The translations under genes were made by a program, and so were the position numbers. From NCBI GenBank assembly GCA_007674295.1, contig CM017451.1:1-64000 (forward strand): a DNA stretch of 64,000 nucleotides, written 5' to 3'. This DNA comes from Antonospora locustae. Lineage: Eukaryota; Microsporidia. Positions 1-9,102 of the stretch are shown here, piece after piece (the stretch's first letter is position 1; each line of letters opens with the position of its first letter). The notes below the pieces were generated by a model, which saw nothing but the letters and a program-made list of their open reading frames with translations, made no database searches and had not been told where the DNA came from.

Positions 1-1872
1 GCACCAGTCTCCTCGCTGGCTGTTACCAAAGTGCAGAGACACTTGGCTGTACATGGCCACACAGTGTCTTTTCGGTCGGCCGTTCTAGCACCTCGTATTG
101 GTTTTCTCTTTCGAAATGCTATTTTTCTATGTGACATCTGAGTCCTCCAAGATATCTCGAAAACTGCTCTTCTTGACATCACAACCACTTATGTTCAGCT
201 TCTTGAGATTTGTCATCTCTCCCACTGTCTTCCAGTCTTTGTCGCTTAGGTTTTTGTTGTGCGAAACATTCCAGCTCTACGAGATTCAGACTCTGCATGT
301 TTTTCGATTACTCCTGCTTCTATGTTACAATATCCCTATGTTCAGCCTCTTAAGCCTCGTCATCCTTCCTATTGTATCCCAGTCCTCGTCGCTTAGGTTT
401 GGTGTTGAACGAGACACCCAACTCTACAAGGTTCAGATTATGCATGTACCATGCGATTGTTCTTGCTTCTATGTCACAATCACTTATGTACAGCCACTCA
501 AGCTTTGTCATCTTTCCTACTGTCTCCCAGTCGTAGTTGCTCAAGTTTCTACTAAAAGACACACCCAACTCTACGACATTGTTCTTCAGCATCTCTATGT
601 GCTGTGAAATCACTCCTGGCTCTACTCCCCCGCACTTTATTCTCAGATCTGTCTTCTTTCCCTTGGAAATGATTCTTTCCAGCATTACCTTGTCTTCTGG
701 CTTCCACCCCTCTAAATCCACCTCCACCATGTCCATCACCTCCACCAACATCTCCGCTACTTCCTGCACTTCTGTCTGTCTTCTGTACTTTTCGCTCACT
801 TCCACTCTCAGTACCCAGTCTCCTGTCCTCTTCTCTCTCTGCTCTTTCTTGCTATGAGTGCATCGAAGATCGAGTGTCTTTCTCTTCTCATCCACTGTCA
901 AACGCATTCCGTGCTCCTCTAAAAAACGGTCTCAGAAGATGTTGTGTGTATAGCAAGAAGCTTTGTGGCCTTGTGTCCTCTTTCGCCACTTTTTTTTACG
1001 AACATCTCGTTGTATGCTGCAGGTGCTTTTTTCTGCTCTTCCTTTCTCTTTACTTCCACATACAGCCCCTGAAGATTCTGCATATGTGAAAACAAAAACC
1101 TCCATAGCTTAACTGCTTTTTTCGCAAGCGGCTTTGTGTACCCCGCTGCTGCCTTTTTGTATTCTTTCATTGTCTTTCTCGCCAGCTTTTCATAGCATGC
1201 CCCTTCCCACTCCTTTCGTACACACAGATAATCCATCAGATGCAGAATCTCCACCATGTCTTCTCCTTTCACCTTCACCTGTTCCTTTCCGACCATTATG
1301 TTGTATGTCTTATCAAAGATCACTGTGTCCCATGGGATCTCGTAAATCTCCCCATTGCGATTTGCGATGTTATTCATGTAATTAGACACACGCAGCACGT
1401 CGAACTTGCCTGTGCTCTGGTATGCCATTGCATGCAGAATCTCCTCCACCTCCTCGGCATCGACCTTGCTCTGCTGTCCTCCAAGCATCTTGACTGCCCC
1501 TGCAAACTTGTCTCTGTTCCACTGAATCTTCACTGCACCACCTGTACTGTGCACGTGTGCTCTCTCTGTCTCTGTGCTCAGATCAGCCATTGCTCTCAGA
1601 ATCGCCTTCATCTTCTCAGCATCAATACAGCTCTGCTGTCCTCCAAGCATCTCAACTGCTCTGCCATATACCTCTCTTTCCCACTGAAAACATGTGTCGA
1701 ATCTGTATGCTTTTTCCGCAACCACATTTTTCTTCTTATCCAAAAACTTGACTTTATACTCGCTTGAGAGGTGCACAGTGAGTGCACTCTCGTCTGGTGG
1801 CGTGCTGCTGCCCTGTGTGCCAAGACAACACAGTACATGCATTCCCGTGCACACGATTCTTTGCAGATACAT
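1..1872 (-). pseudogene. Secreted leucine-rich-repeat protein gene, broken by frameshifts, running off the window edge
   Basis: Reading leftward from an ATG at 1872 that is directly preceded by CCC, the gene starts with a signal-like segment (MYLQRIVCTGMHVLCCLG) and then a roughly 300-residue helical, lysine-rich region containing two copies of a segment around MLGGQQS. That frame stops at 919. One base shift at an A6 run (921-926) reopens it into a charged stretch and then LRR units of about 49 residues (core VELGVSF...MTKLEWLYIS). The frame shifts again near 397-402, 325-338 and 250-256, while each reading frame keeps the LRR pattern (NLSDKDWKTVGEM), and it stops before the edge. An ATG at 1887 is an alternative start. 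LRR families of this sort are common near microsporidian chromosome ends and are probably exported. I read it as a decayed copy; assembly errors could account for part of the damage. Confidence 0.65.
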
Positions 1873-3005
1873 GGGTTGCCTCTCCATAGTCTGTAAGTGT
1901 GGTAAAGGGGCTGTCGTTGTGTGTTGTCACCTCATTCGTGCACTTACATGCACAGACTCGATGGTATTCTAATTGTGTGTAATGAAAACTCGTGCTTGAA
2001 TGTGATGGATGTAGAAAGATCCTTTATTTGTTCATCTGCCTGATGCTGCTGTTGCACTGTGTCCACGCCTTTTCGTATGTCTTCCTTATTTGTCTCTGTA
2101 AGCCTGCAAATGTGCTTACTGGTCTCTTCTAGCTGACAGTATCATGATATCTTTTTCTCTTCTTGCTGGTGTTTAGCTGTTTGCACTCTCTTCACCACTC
2201 TCTGCCTGTCTCTGGATATTGGAATTCGGTAAATGCGGAGACCTACATTATGATTGGGCACTGGAGAACCGTTGTGAGTTGAGTATTGCAGCTGCGGGGA
2301 TGATCTGAGCACAAGGATGGCAAGGTTTATTGAGTATAGCATTGGAAACAATCTCCGGCAGACTGTTTATCAATCACCATTTGGGTGTATGGAATATGCC
2401 TTTTCTAAACAAACCACCATGTTTCCACTTTTTTCTAGTTCACTCTACCTTCTTATGGTTCTCCCACGTGTTCACGTCTCCTCTTTTCTCGCACCTCACT
2501 TTCCTTTTCTTTCTCTGCCTATCCTATCTGTATCTTCTTCCACTTTTGCACATACCTGGTATGTGTGACTTTTCAGAGATATTTTATGATGTACTCTTTA
2601 CAAAGCGAGAATGTTATCCGAAAGGCACTAATTTAAACTTGCTGCACATCAGCACTATAATTACCACATTAGAAAAATTATTGAAAACGGAGACACCACA
2701 CTGCCAGGCTGCACGGCGATGAAAAAGCAAGAGATATATCTATTGAGAGATTCAGAAACTACGTTTTGGCTACAGTTACTAACATCCTGTTCATTCTTGC
2801 GAATGTTTGTACAATAGACAGACAGGACATACAGTGACTCCTAGCACATAGTGGGCCTATGCCCTATATGTTCCATGGTGTGCTTTGTATCATAGTCTGT
2901 CACTGCGATCTACCGTTTTGATAACGAAGAAAATATGCTTTGATAACAGTGTCATGACTCATGTGTATATGCTGCATGTGTTTTGCATGTGAGATAAACA
3001 AGAGC
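1873..3005. other. Gene-poor accessory stretch
   Basis: I found no convincing protein gene or RNA gene here. Open frames near 2142-2351 (minus) and 2317-2722 (plus) are short, overlap each other on opposite strands and show no recognisable domain. An AATAAA on the minus strand near 2013-2018 suggests that a transcript may once have ended here. Confidence 0.4.
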
Positions 3006-3665
3006 TTATTTTGTGTGGCTAGCACAAGCATCGGGAGCATTTGCCTCTACAATCTCTATAATGCGTCTTTCTTTGTAGTAACAGTTATTGCATGCTGTGG
3101 AGATAATAAAACCACAAACGGAACAGCAAAAAAGAGTACTAAATGCACCAAAAGCTCCACATACAAGGTAGCCAGCACCAGCGCCAGCAGCGCTGCAAGA
3201 CACGCAGCAGACTTTATGTGCACATGGAAATCTGTTCACAATCACGCTATCATAAACCTCAGTGCACCGGCGCTCGCTACACCCAGAGCAGCGATGTCGA
3301 GCGCAGTGTCTCTCCCTCTTTCTTGAGAATGTTCTGGCCATCGCCACAACACTTTCTGCAGCACCTTCTCCATACATTGCGTCGTACCTGCCGGCATCCA
3401 TACAATCCCCGTCCCTCTCTGACGGTACACATATGCCCATCTCGACACCGTTGAGAGCGCTAACGTACTTGCCAACGTACACTCTTGCCCTTTCTGCATC
3501 GATTTTCCTTGCACTTGGGCTGAAGATAGAGCGGCGGCTGCGGAGCGAGAGTGCCTTTCTGTACAGCTTTGAGAAGAGAACTGGTCTGTCGACACCTGCG
3601 ATGTCAACGAGTGTGGAGAGCACTACGTGCGCAAGCAGAAGCACGCTTGCTGTTCTCATATGCAT
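3006..3665 (-). CDS. Cysteine-rich secreted protein, family member 1
   Basis: This encodes a predicted secreted protein of about 219 residues and unknown function. The ATG at 3665 is preceded by CCC and opens a signal peptide (MHMRTASVLLLAHVVLSTLV). A charged helical region of about 110 residues follows, and then a cysteine-rich, partly hydrophobic C-terminal half (HKVCCVSCSAAGAG..., CNNCYYKERR). Two relatives lie in the window at 42077 and 53544. The 5' half and start region match the 42-kb copy at 371 of 372 positions by eye, while the C-terminal halves are only distantly alike (shared pattern A-C-x-N-C-Y-Y-K). A longer product beginning upstream would need a TTG start, so I reject it. The function may be at the host-parasite interface; this is inferred from secretion and family behaviour only. 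Confidence 0.75.
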   Translation of the reverse strand: MHMRTASVLLLAHVVLSTLVDIAGVDRPVLFSKLYRKALSLRSRRSIFSPSARKIDAERARVYVGKYVSALNGVEMGICVPSERDGDCMDAGRYDAMYGEGAAESVVAMARTFSRKRERHCARHRCSGCSERRCTEVYDSVIVNRFPCAHKVCCVSCSAAGAGAGYLVCGAFGAFSTLFCCSVCGFIISTACNNCYYKERRIIEIVEANAPDACASHTK

Positions 3666-3688
3666 GGGCAGATAGCTGCTTGCTTTGA
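3317..3688 (-). repeat. Near-identical tract shared with 42054-42425
   Basis: This 372-bp segment covers the start region and the first half of the secreted gene. Read on the minus strand it matches 42054-42425 with a single difference (CTC versus TTC in the signal peptide), synonymous sites included, and with no gaps. Identity stops abruptly at both ends. This points to recent gene conversion or a recent partial duplication. Confidence 0.85.
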
Positions 3689-3890
3689 GCACCAAAAAGA
3701 GAAAGCAATTGACATTCTAAGAAGTAGACAATGAAATACGCTTGCTTTAAACCCGCTCGTGCATCGTACTTTCAAGAGCATTGCCGTAACAAGCACCGAA
3801 AAGATAACATGCATGTGTTGCCTCTATGCATATACTAACAAAAATCTTCTTCTCTGCCTCCGCAGAGAGCTAGAAAGTGCACACTGCTTG

Positions 3891-6890
3891 TCACCTTACC
3901 TGCTTGATTTGAGGCCTGGAGTCCTCCAACAAAACTCTGAATACATGCTCTGCATTGTCTATCATCTCGCTCTTGAGGCTCACCAGTATGAACTGAGACT
4001 TGAACTCACGTCTGATAATCTCCCCAATATTTTGTGTATACTTTACATCCAAGGCGGAGTCTATCTCATCAAACACATAGAACGGTGCCGGGTTGTACGC
4101 AAGCATTGCAAAGATCAGCGAAAGGGCGACTAGACTTCGCTGCCCCCCGCTGAGCTCCTCCAGATTCTCTTTCCACGATCCGATCTTGACTTTTATCTCG
4201 TAGTCTGTAGAAATCATAGCGTCTGCATCCTTTATAAAGTACCTGAGGAACTTTCCAATGCTTTTGTTCAGATATTCCAGTGCCTTATTTTTTTCCTTGA
4301 CACTCAGTGCACTCAGTCTGTCCATGCTGTGTTGTATCTTCATCCTGTCGGCCTCCAGCCTGCTTATCTTCTCCTCCAGCGACCTGACCATGCTTTCGTT
4401 CTTCTCCAGAAGTTCGAAACTTTTTGGGTCTGTTTTTTCAATCTTAATCCCCGCCAGGCTCCTGAGCTCTGCCATCACAAGTTCCAACTCTCTTGCAAGC
4501 TCGTCCTTGTTGCCTGCATTGGAAAAACGTTCGCTCACACCTCTGTGAATGTTGAGCTCTTCGCTACACTCAAGATGCACAACTTCGCATGCTTCTGCCT
4601 TAGTATTCAAGTTGCCTAGAAGATCCATGTAGCTTTGGTACTTCTCGCTGAAATCCTTGTTCAGCCTGCCCACTTCTCCCCTGCTTCCCATCATGCTCTT
4701 CACAAGCTGCTTCCGTTTTTCCTCAAGAATTCTGTCGTCTACCTCTCCTGGCCGCAATACACCTTGTCTTGCCTCCTTTTCCCTCAGACACATTTCAAGC
4801 TCCTGAATATATTTCACTATCCGGTCTCTGTTCTCTAGCTCCTTGCTCAGAATCGCAGTAAGCTTCTCCAACTCCCTGGTTAGGGCTCTTATCTGCTCCT
4901 GCTTCTGTGCATTCTGCTTGTGCACACCGTGCTCAGCTAGGAGTCTCTCTCTCAGACTCTTCAGCTCGTCTCTTAGGCTGCACTCTCCCTCTGCCACGCG
5001 TATTGCATACACAAGGCCTCTTTCTCTGGCCCTCAACATGTCGACTCTCTTCAGCACACCGAGCATCTCCTTCAGATCCCGCAGCTCGCCCTGACGTGAA
5101 TCGTAGATCACCTTGTTTTTCTCCAACTGTGTGATTCTGGCGCTTGCATCTCTCACATTCATTCCCCTGAATCTCTCTACTCTCACTTTTCCTGCACTGA
5201 GCGTCCCCTTTGGGTCGTAGATGGTGCCGTCCAGTAGGACACAGACGACCTTGTTTCTGAATGCCAGCTCTCTGGCTGTAGTCTCGCTCTCAACAATGCA
5301 GAAGGGGCCAAAGATAAACTCCATGGCACCCCTCACGTCCTCGCAGAAGTCAATTGTGTCCAACATCCTCACACCCTTTCCATCCAGCTCGTCTTCACTC
5401 GGTGCCTTGCCACTGCTTGTTATCTTATTGAGTGGGATTATGCTTATTTTTCTGTCATGATCAGCCAGAATATGCGCAGCCACATCGTCATTCTCCACGA
5501 TTACAAACTTCCCACGGCTCCCCAGAATAGCCATGACAGCCTCCTCGTACCTCTTCTCCCTCACAGTGAAGTTTTCCTCCACAGAGCCTAGGACTCCCTT
5601 GACCAAGGGGTAGTGGAGACCCCTCTTGTACTCATCAAGCTTTGCTTTCATGTCATCAAGTCCTGTAGGAAAGAGCATTTCTATCGCATCTATTCTCTTC
5701 TGAACATCCTCTACGTTACACTTCCTGCCATAAAGGCTCTCTTCCAGGACCCTGCATTCGCTCCTCACCCTTGCCAGCTCGTTTCTCCTTTCCGCTACAC
5801 TTTCGAACCTGGAAATCCCGTTTTTTGTGCACGCCGTCAGCTCATCAAGCAGTGCAGTCTCTTTCTGCTTAAGGTCCTCGTACTCGCAGGGTCTGAGCAC
5901 AATGCTTCTGATCTCAGACTCCTTTGCTGCAATTTCACGCTCTATCTCTTCAACACCCATGCTCTCGGCCTTTCTCATTGCATTCTCAAGCTTGATCCTC
6001 AGGCCGAAAATACTCGCATCCTCGCTTTTCCTTGCCTCTTCGAGTATTTTCTCTGTTTCAGCAAGTGCCTTCTTATCCTCCATGTATCTTGATACGCCTG
6101 CAAGTAGCCTCTGCTGCAGAGAAAACAGCGAGCATTGCATCAGCGCTGCTCTTATTTCTCGTTCCCTTGCTCTGCACCTCCCCTGCGCCTCCAGAGCACT
6201 GACCGCACTTTTGTACCGCTCCCTTCTTTCTCTCAACTTGTGGACAAACGGCGATATCCGCGCACTCAGGTTGCTCTTGGCCTCCTTTAGCTTGGCCTCC
6301 TTCCTGTCCAGGTGCTCCAGAGCCCGGCTTTTGTTAGTCTCGTATGTTCTTATTCCGGCTGTTTCCTCTATCAGGCTGTTGAGGTCGTCTCTTCGCATGC
6401 TCAATACCTTTGTTATGTGGCCCTGGAGCACTGTGAAGTACGCGCTGGACCCCAGATGGACGCTATCTAGAAGTTTGGTTATTGTCGCAAGTGTGCATGT
6501 TGTGTTATTTATCTTGTACTTTGACTTTCCGTCGTATGTCCTTGTCAGGGACATCTCGCTCATGGCCTTGTGTTCCTGTGGAAAGACACCATCGTTCTGA
6601 AAAACTATGGTGACAGTGCACCTACTTGAGTTTGTGTTGATAAGGTCCTTCAGAGACTGTATGCGCAGGAGTCTTGGGGTGTCAAACCCCATGCAGAAGA
6701 GAATGGCATCAATGACGTTGCTCTTTCCGGACCCGTTCATTCCGGTTATTGCATTGAACCCGGGACCTATGTCTCGTATGACTGTTCTGTGCTGGTAGCA
6801 CTTGAATCCCTCCATCTGTATCTCCCTGATGTACATAGAGGGCATTCTATTTTTTGCATCATCGTAGGTTACGTTGCTCAAAAACTGCAT
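3891..6890 (-). CDS. SMC2: Condensin ATPase subunit SMC2
   Basis: SMC2 pairs with SMC4 as the ATPase core of condensin, which compacts mitotic chromosomes. The protein of about 999 residues starts with an ABC-type head carrying Walker A GMNGSGKSN near residue 52. SMC2-type segments follow (VLQGHITKVL and IEETAGIRTYE). Then come a coiled coil, a hinge, a second coil, and a C-terminal head with signature LSGGQRSL and Walker B FYVFDEIDSALD. It is shorter than the usual 1170-1200 residues, mainly in the coils. The ATG at 6890 lies 5 bp from the start of the divergent HIT gene. An ATG at 6845 or 6836 is also possible, since the conserved part begins at YIREIQMEGFK. The identity is secure; the start is less so. 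Confidence 0.93.
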   Translation of the reverse strand: MQFLSNVTYDDAKNRMPSMYIREIQMEGFKCYQHRTVIRDIGPGFNAITGMNGSGKSNVIDAILFCMGFDTPRLLRIQSLKDLINTNSSRCTVTIVFQNDGVFPQEHKAMSEMSLTRTYDGKSKYKINNTTCTLATITKLLDSVHLGSSAYFTVLQGHITKVLSMRRDDLNSLIEETAGIRTYETNKSRALEHLDRKEAKLKEAKSNLSARISPFVHKLRERRERYKSAVSALEAQGRCRAREREIRAALMQCSLFSLQQRLLAGVSRYMEDKKALAETEKILEEARKSEDASIFGLRIKLENAMRKAESMGVEEIEREIAAKESEIRSIVLRPCEYEDLKQKETALLDELTACTKNGISRFESVAERRNELARVRSECRVLEESLYGRKCNVEDVQKRIDAIEMLFPTGLDDMKAKLDEYKRGLHYPLVKGVLGSVEENFTVREKRYEEAVMAILGSRGKFVIVENDDVAAHILADHDRKISIIPLNKITSSGKAPSEDELDGKGVRMLDTIDFCEDVRGAMEFIFGPFCIVESETTARELAFRNKVVCVLLDGTIYDPKGTLSAGKVRVERFRGMNVRDASARITQLEKNKVIYDSRQGELRDLKEMLGVLKRVDMLRARERGLVYAIRVAEGECSLRDELKSLRERLLAEHGVHKQNAQKQEQIRALTRELEKLTAILSKELENRDRIVKYIQELEMCLREKEARQGVLRPGEVDDRILEEKRKQLVKSMMGSRGEVGRLNKDFSEKYQSYMDLLGNLNTKAEACEVVHLECSEELNIHRGVSERFSNAGNKDELARELELVMAELRSLAGIKIEKTDPKSFELLEKNESMVRSLEEKISRLEADRMKIQHSMDRLSALSVKEKNKALEYLNKSIGKFLRYFIKDADAMISTDYEIKVKIGSWKENLEELSGGQRSLVALSLIFAMLAYNPAPFYVFDEIDSALDVKYTQNIGEIIRREFKSQFILVSLKSEMIDNAEHVFRVLLEDSRPQIKQVR

Positions 6891-6894
6891 CCCC
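6891..6894. promoter_or_regulatory. C-run shared by two divergent starts
   Basis: CCCC lies between the ATG of the HIT gene (6896, plus) and the likely ATG of SMC2 (6890, minus). It reads as CCCC for one gene and GGGG for the other, matching the C/G-run seen at other starts in this window. Its role as a core promoter or start-site element is inferred from its position and from earlier descriptions in microsporidia. Confidence 0.5.
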
Positions 6895-6895
6895 A

Positions 6896-7285
6896 ATGGA
6901 GAGCTGTGTGTTTTGCAGAGTCTACAAGACGAGACAGGGTATATTGTACGAGGACGAAAACACGTTTCTTATAGCTGATATTGCGCCTCTTTCCTCGGGG
7001 CACCTTTTGCTTGTAGCAAAGGGTCACTTTGAGTTTCTCCACGAGGCACCCGACAGTGTGCTTTCCAGTATTATCCTGAACACAAAAAAGGTTGCAAAAG
7101 GAATGGGGTACAAGAGATACAACTTGCTGCAGAATAACGGCCATATGCAGAGCGTGCCCCACTTTCACCTTCACATTATCCCGGCAAGCGAGGACAGCTC
7201 GCTTTTGGTGAACTGGAAGACGATGAATGTATCCGAGCAGGAGCTTGAATGCTTCCGTGCTAGAGTAAGACAGGCACTCTGCTGA
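6896..7285 (+). CDS. HIT-family nucleotide hydrolase (HINT-like)
   Basis: This is a 129-residue histidine-triad protein of the HINT type, expected to hydrolyse purine nucleoside phosphoramidates or related adenylated compounds in the cytosol. It begins MESCVFCRVY, keeping the CxxC often found at the start of HIT proteins. The fold's middle part follows (DIAPLSSGHLLLV), and the catalytic triad is HFHLHIIP near residue 95. The length is typical of a single HIT domain. The ATG immediately follows CCCCA and sits back to back with SMC2, so the two genes probably share a promoter. Substrate preference cannot be read from sequence. Confidence 0.9.
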   Translation: MESCVFCRVYKTRQGILYEDENTFLIADIAPLSSGHLLLVAKGHFEFLHEAPDSVLSSIILNTKKVAKGMGYKRYNLLQNNGHMQSVPHFHLHIIPASEDSSLLVNWKTMNVSEQELECFRARVRQALC

Positions 7286-7444
7286 TGGTTTTATGCTGCT
7301 GCATACTTCCGTGCCCACACCCATGACTAAAGAACTTGCTGTCTCCGCTTTTCTGCTCAAGTTCCACAGACAAAGATGTCTGTCTCTGCCGCTGCCACAC
7401 CAAGACTCTAATGCAGCAGCCAAATCGTACAAGCCATGCACCCC

Positions 7445-8038
7445 ATGAATGTAATGTGTGTCCGCCCAGACCTTGACAAGTATCTGGTGCTAATTCACAA
7501 AATCACGGAAGACCTACACATACCGCTGAAGTCCAGGCTCATTGCCCTGATTCTCTATGCCAATACGTTCAACAAGGTCAAGTGCAGCCATCTCTTGCGG
7601 CTTTCGCTGGTCTGCATCAACCTTGCATGCAAGATAGAGGAGACATACTACCGCCTAGAAAAGATAATTGAGCATTTTTGCATGTCCTTCAACAACTTTG
7701 AGGTAAGAAAGGACGAGCTTGCAATGTTAGAGGTCGAGGTTGCAAAAAAAATCGACTTTGTGTTTGAAGTCACACCTGTGCACTTTGTGTACTTCAAGCT
7801 GCTGAAGACTCTCCGCATTGCAAGGCCATGCGCCTACAAGATGAAGGTAATAGAGGCTGTTCACCTTGACTCCAGAATCCTCAAGCTGAGGTACTTTCAG
7901 AATGGCGAGTTCAGCCCAGGAGATGTTGCGCTTTCGCTGATTGATGAAGTTGATCTGAGATGCCTTGTCGCCTCACATGGAATGTTTATTGACTTTTACA
8001 AGCTCAGCAGAATCAGGTCATCACTTTTTCACATCTAG
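7445..8038 (+). CDS. Cyclin-fold protein
   Basis: This is a cyclin-like protein of about 197 residues. The cyclin box is visible around residues 20-110, with helices containing LIALILYANTF and the signature LVCINLACKIEET, which corresponds to the L-A-x-K-x-E-E core of cyclins. A less conserved second helical half follows. It should bind a cyclin-dependent kinase, but whether it acts in the cell cycle or in transcription (C/H/T/K types) cannot be decided. The short length and single well-kept box favour a transcription-type or minimal cyclin. The ATG at 7445 is immediately preceded by CCCC; the in-frame ATG at 7436 would add three residues. Confidence 0.7.
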   Translation: MNVMCVRPDLDKYLVLIHKITEDLHIPLKSRLIALILYANTFNKVKCSHLLRLSLVCINLACKIEETYYRLEKIIEHFCMSFNNFEVRKDELAMLEVEVAKKIDFVFEVTPVHFVYFKLLKTLRIARPCAYKMKVIEAVHLDSRILKLRYFQNGEFSPGDVALSLIDEVDLRCLVASHGMFIDFYKLSRIRSSLFHI

Positions 8039-8353
8039 CTGGTCTCATGTCTGTGGCTGTATACTGCTGCAAACAAGTACTTGGCTTTCGGCCAGCATAT
8101 TTGGCATGCACCAGCCGTATTCTCTCAAAAATGCGTATCTCTGCAGAGCTTTCTTGCTGTTCTCTGAAGACTTTTTTGGGTGTCTTGAAAGCAATCTGCA
8201 GCACAATGCAGATGTGCTTGTCGTGGACTCCAACAGTGCAGGCCACAGTTGCTGTGGTCGCACATATGCAACAAGGATGCTCCAGTTTCTTTTCGTTTTT
8301 GCAGCCGTAGCCATCTTGAGTGACAGCCAAAAGTGCTCTCTTGGCCAGCCCAT
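8039..8353. other. Spacer without a recognised gene
   Basis: Several overlapping open frames on both strands cross this stretch but none has a domain, a start signal or composition that supports it. It probably contains the 3' end of the cyclin transcript and the promoter of the next gene. Confidence 0.4.
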
Positions 8354-9007
8354 ATGGAACATCTTTCCGAGAGAAATTTTGTAAAGGTTCTTGAATACAT
8401 GTCTATTGCGAGAAACAACGGACTTGAGATGATTGCCAGGCGGCTGTCTCTCCAAGTGTTCTACGAGACGCAACCTGGGGTTATATACACAATAGCAAGT
8501 GTGTCCTTCGTTGTAGACGTGTATGCAGACTCAATCAAGGTATATTTTGTGGACAGCACCTTGCAAAGCAACTTATTCTATGTGGAGAAGTATATGAACT
8601 ACTACTTTGCAAGGCACAGATACAAGACGCTCTACTTCATACTTAAGTATCTCATGAAATGTGAGGGAGAACCCAGCACGTGCAGTCTTGCATGCAAGGG
8701 TGTGATCTGCGAGTGCATATACACAGGCAATTCCGGTGTCGTACATAGCTTTCGCAGCCCAAAGAAGGCCCCAAGTCATCACATATTTACACACAGAAGA
8801 GGAGACTGCACCACACTTCCCGAATCAAGCATGACAGACCTGAAGGCAAGAGGCGAAGTCAGAGTAGCAACTATAATCAATGGAGACGAGGTTGTAGCTG
8901 ACACATCAAGCGGCGTGTATGTAAATGGCACAAGAAATGGCCCTATAACATATCTTCACAACAAAGGTATTGATCTTGAAATATGCTATGACTTTATTAT
9001 GAAGTGA
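8354..9007 (+). CDS. Uncharacterised protein, possibly MED1-like
   Basis: This is a 217-residue protein beginning at ATG 8354 (GCCCATATG, with a C-run 3 nt upstream). The first half alternates helix and strand: LEMIARRLSL, then a strand pair around YTIASVSFVVDVYADSIKV, then a helical LYFILKYLM. This resembles the N-terminal part of Mediator subunit MED1, where a helix ending near R-L-x-x-x-A-x-x-x-G-L precedes a Y-x-I-x-S-x-x-F-x-V-x-V strand. The resemblance is weak and comes from reading, not from a search. The second half (residues 105-217) is unfamiliar and rich in glycine and threonine. I treat it as a real gene with unknown function. Confidence 0.6.
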   Translation: MEHLSERNFVKVLEYMSIARNNGLEMIARRLSLQVFYETQPGVIYTIASVSFVVDVYADSIKVYFVDSTLQSNLFYVEKYMNYYFARHRYKTLYFILKYLMKCEGEPSTCSLACKGVICECIYTGNSGVVHSFRSPKKAPSHHIFTHRRGDCTTLPESSMTDLKARGEVRVATIINGDEVVADTSSGVYVNGTRNGPITYLHNKGIDLEICYDFIMK

Positions 9008-9102
9008 GAGCCTGTTTCTCGACATGTCCTTTGTGCAGTAGATTTTCATGAGTCTCCAGTGTTTCTACAAGTGCCTGTGGTATGACAGACGTGGGCTTGT
9101 CT

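Noticed and set aside
1..60. Telomere repeats at the left edge
   Set aside because: The window starts inside LRR-derived sequence with no short tandem telomere-type repeat.
2142..2722. Overlapping short frames on both strands in the left spacer
   Set aside because: Mutually exclusive, low-complexity hydrophobic or basic translations, no start signals or family resemblance.
3666..3695. Longer N-terminus for secreted family member 1
   Set aside because: It needs a TTG start; the ATG at 3665 gives a proper signal peptide.
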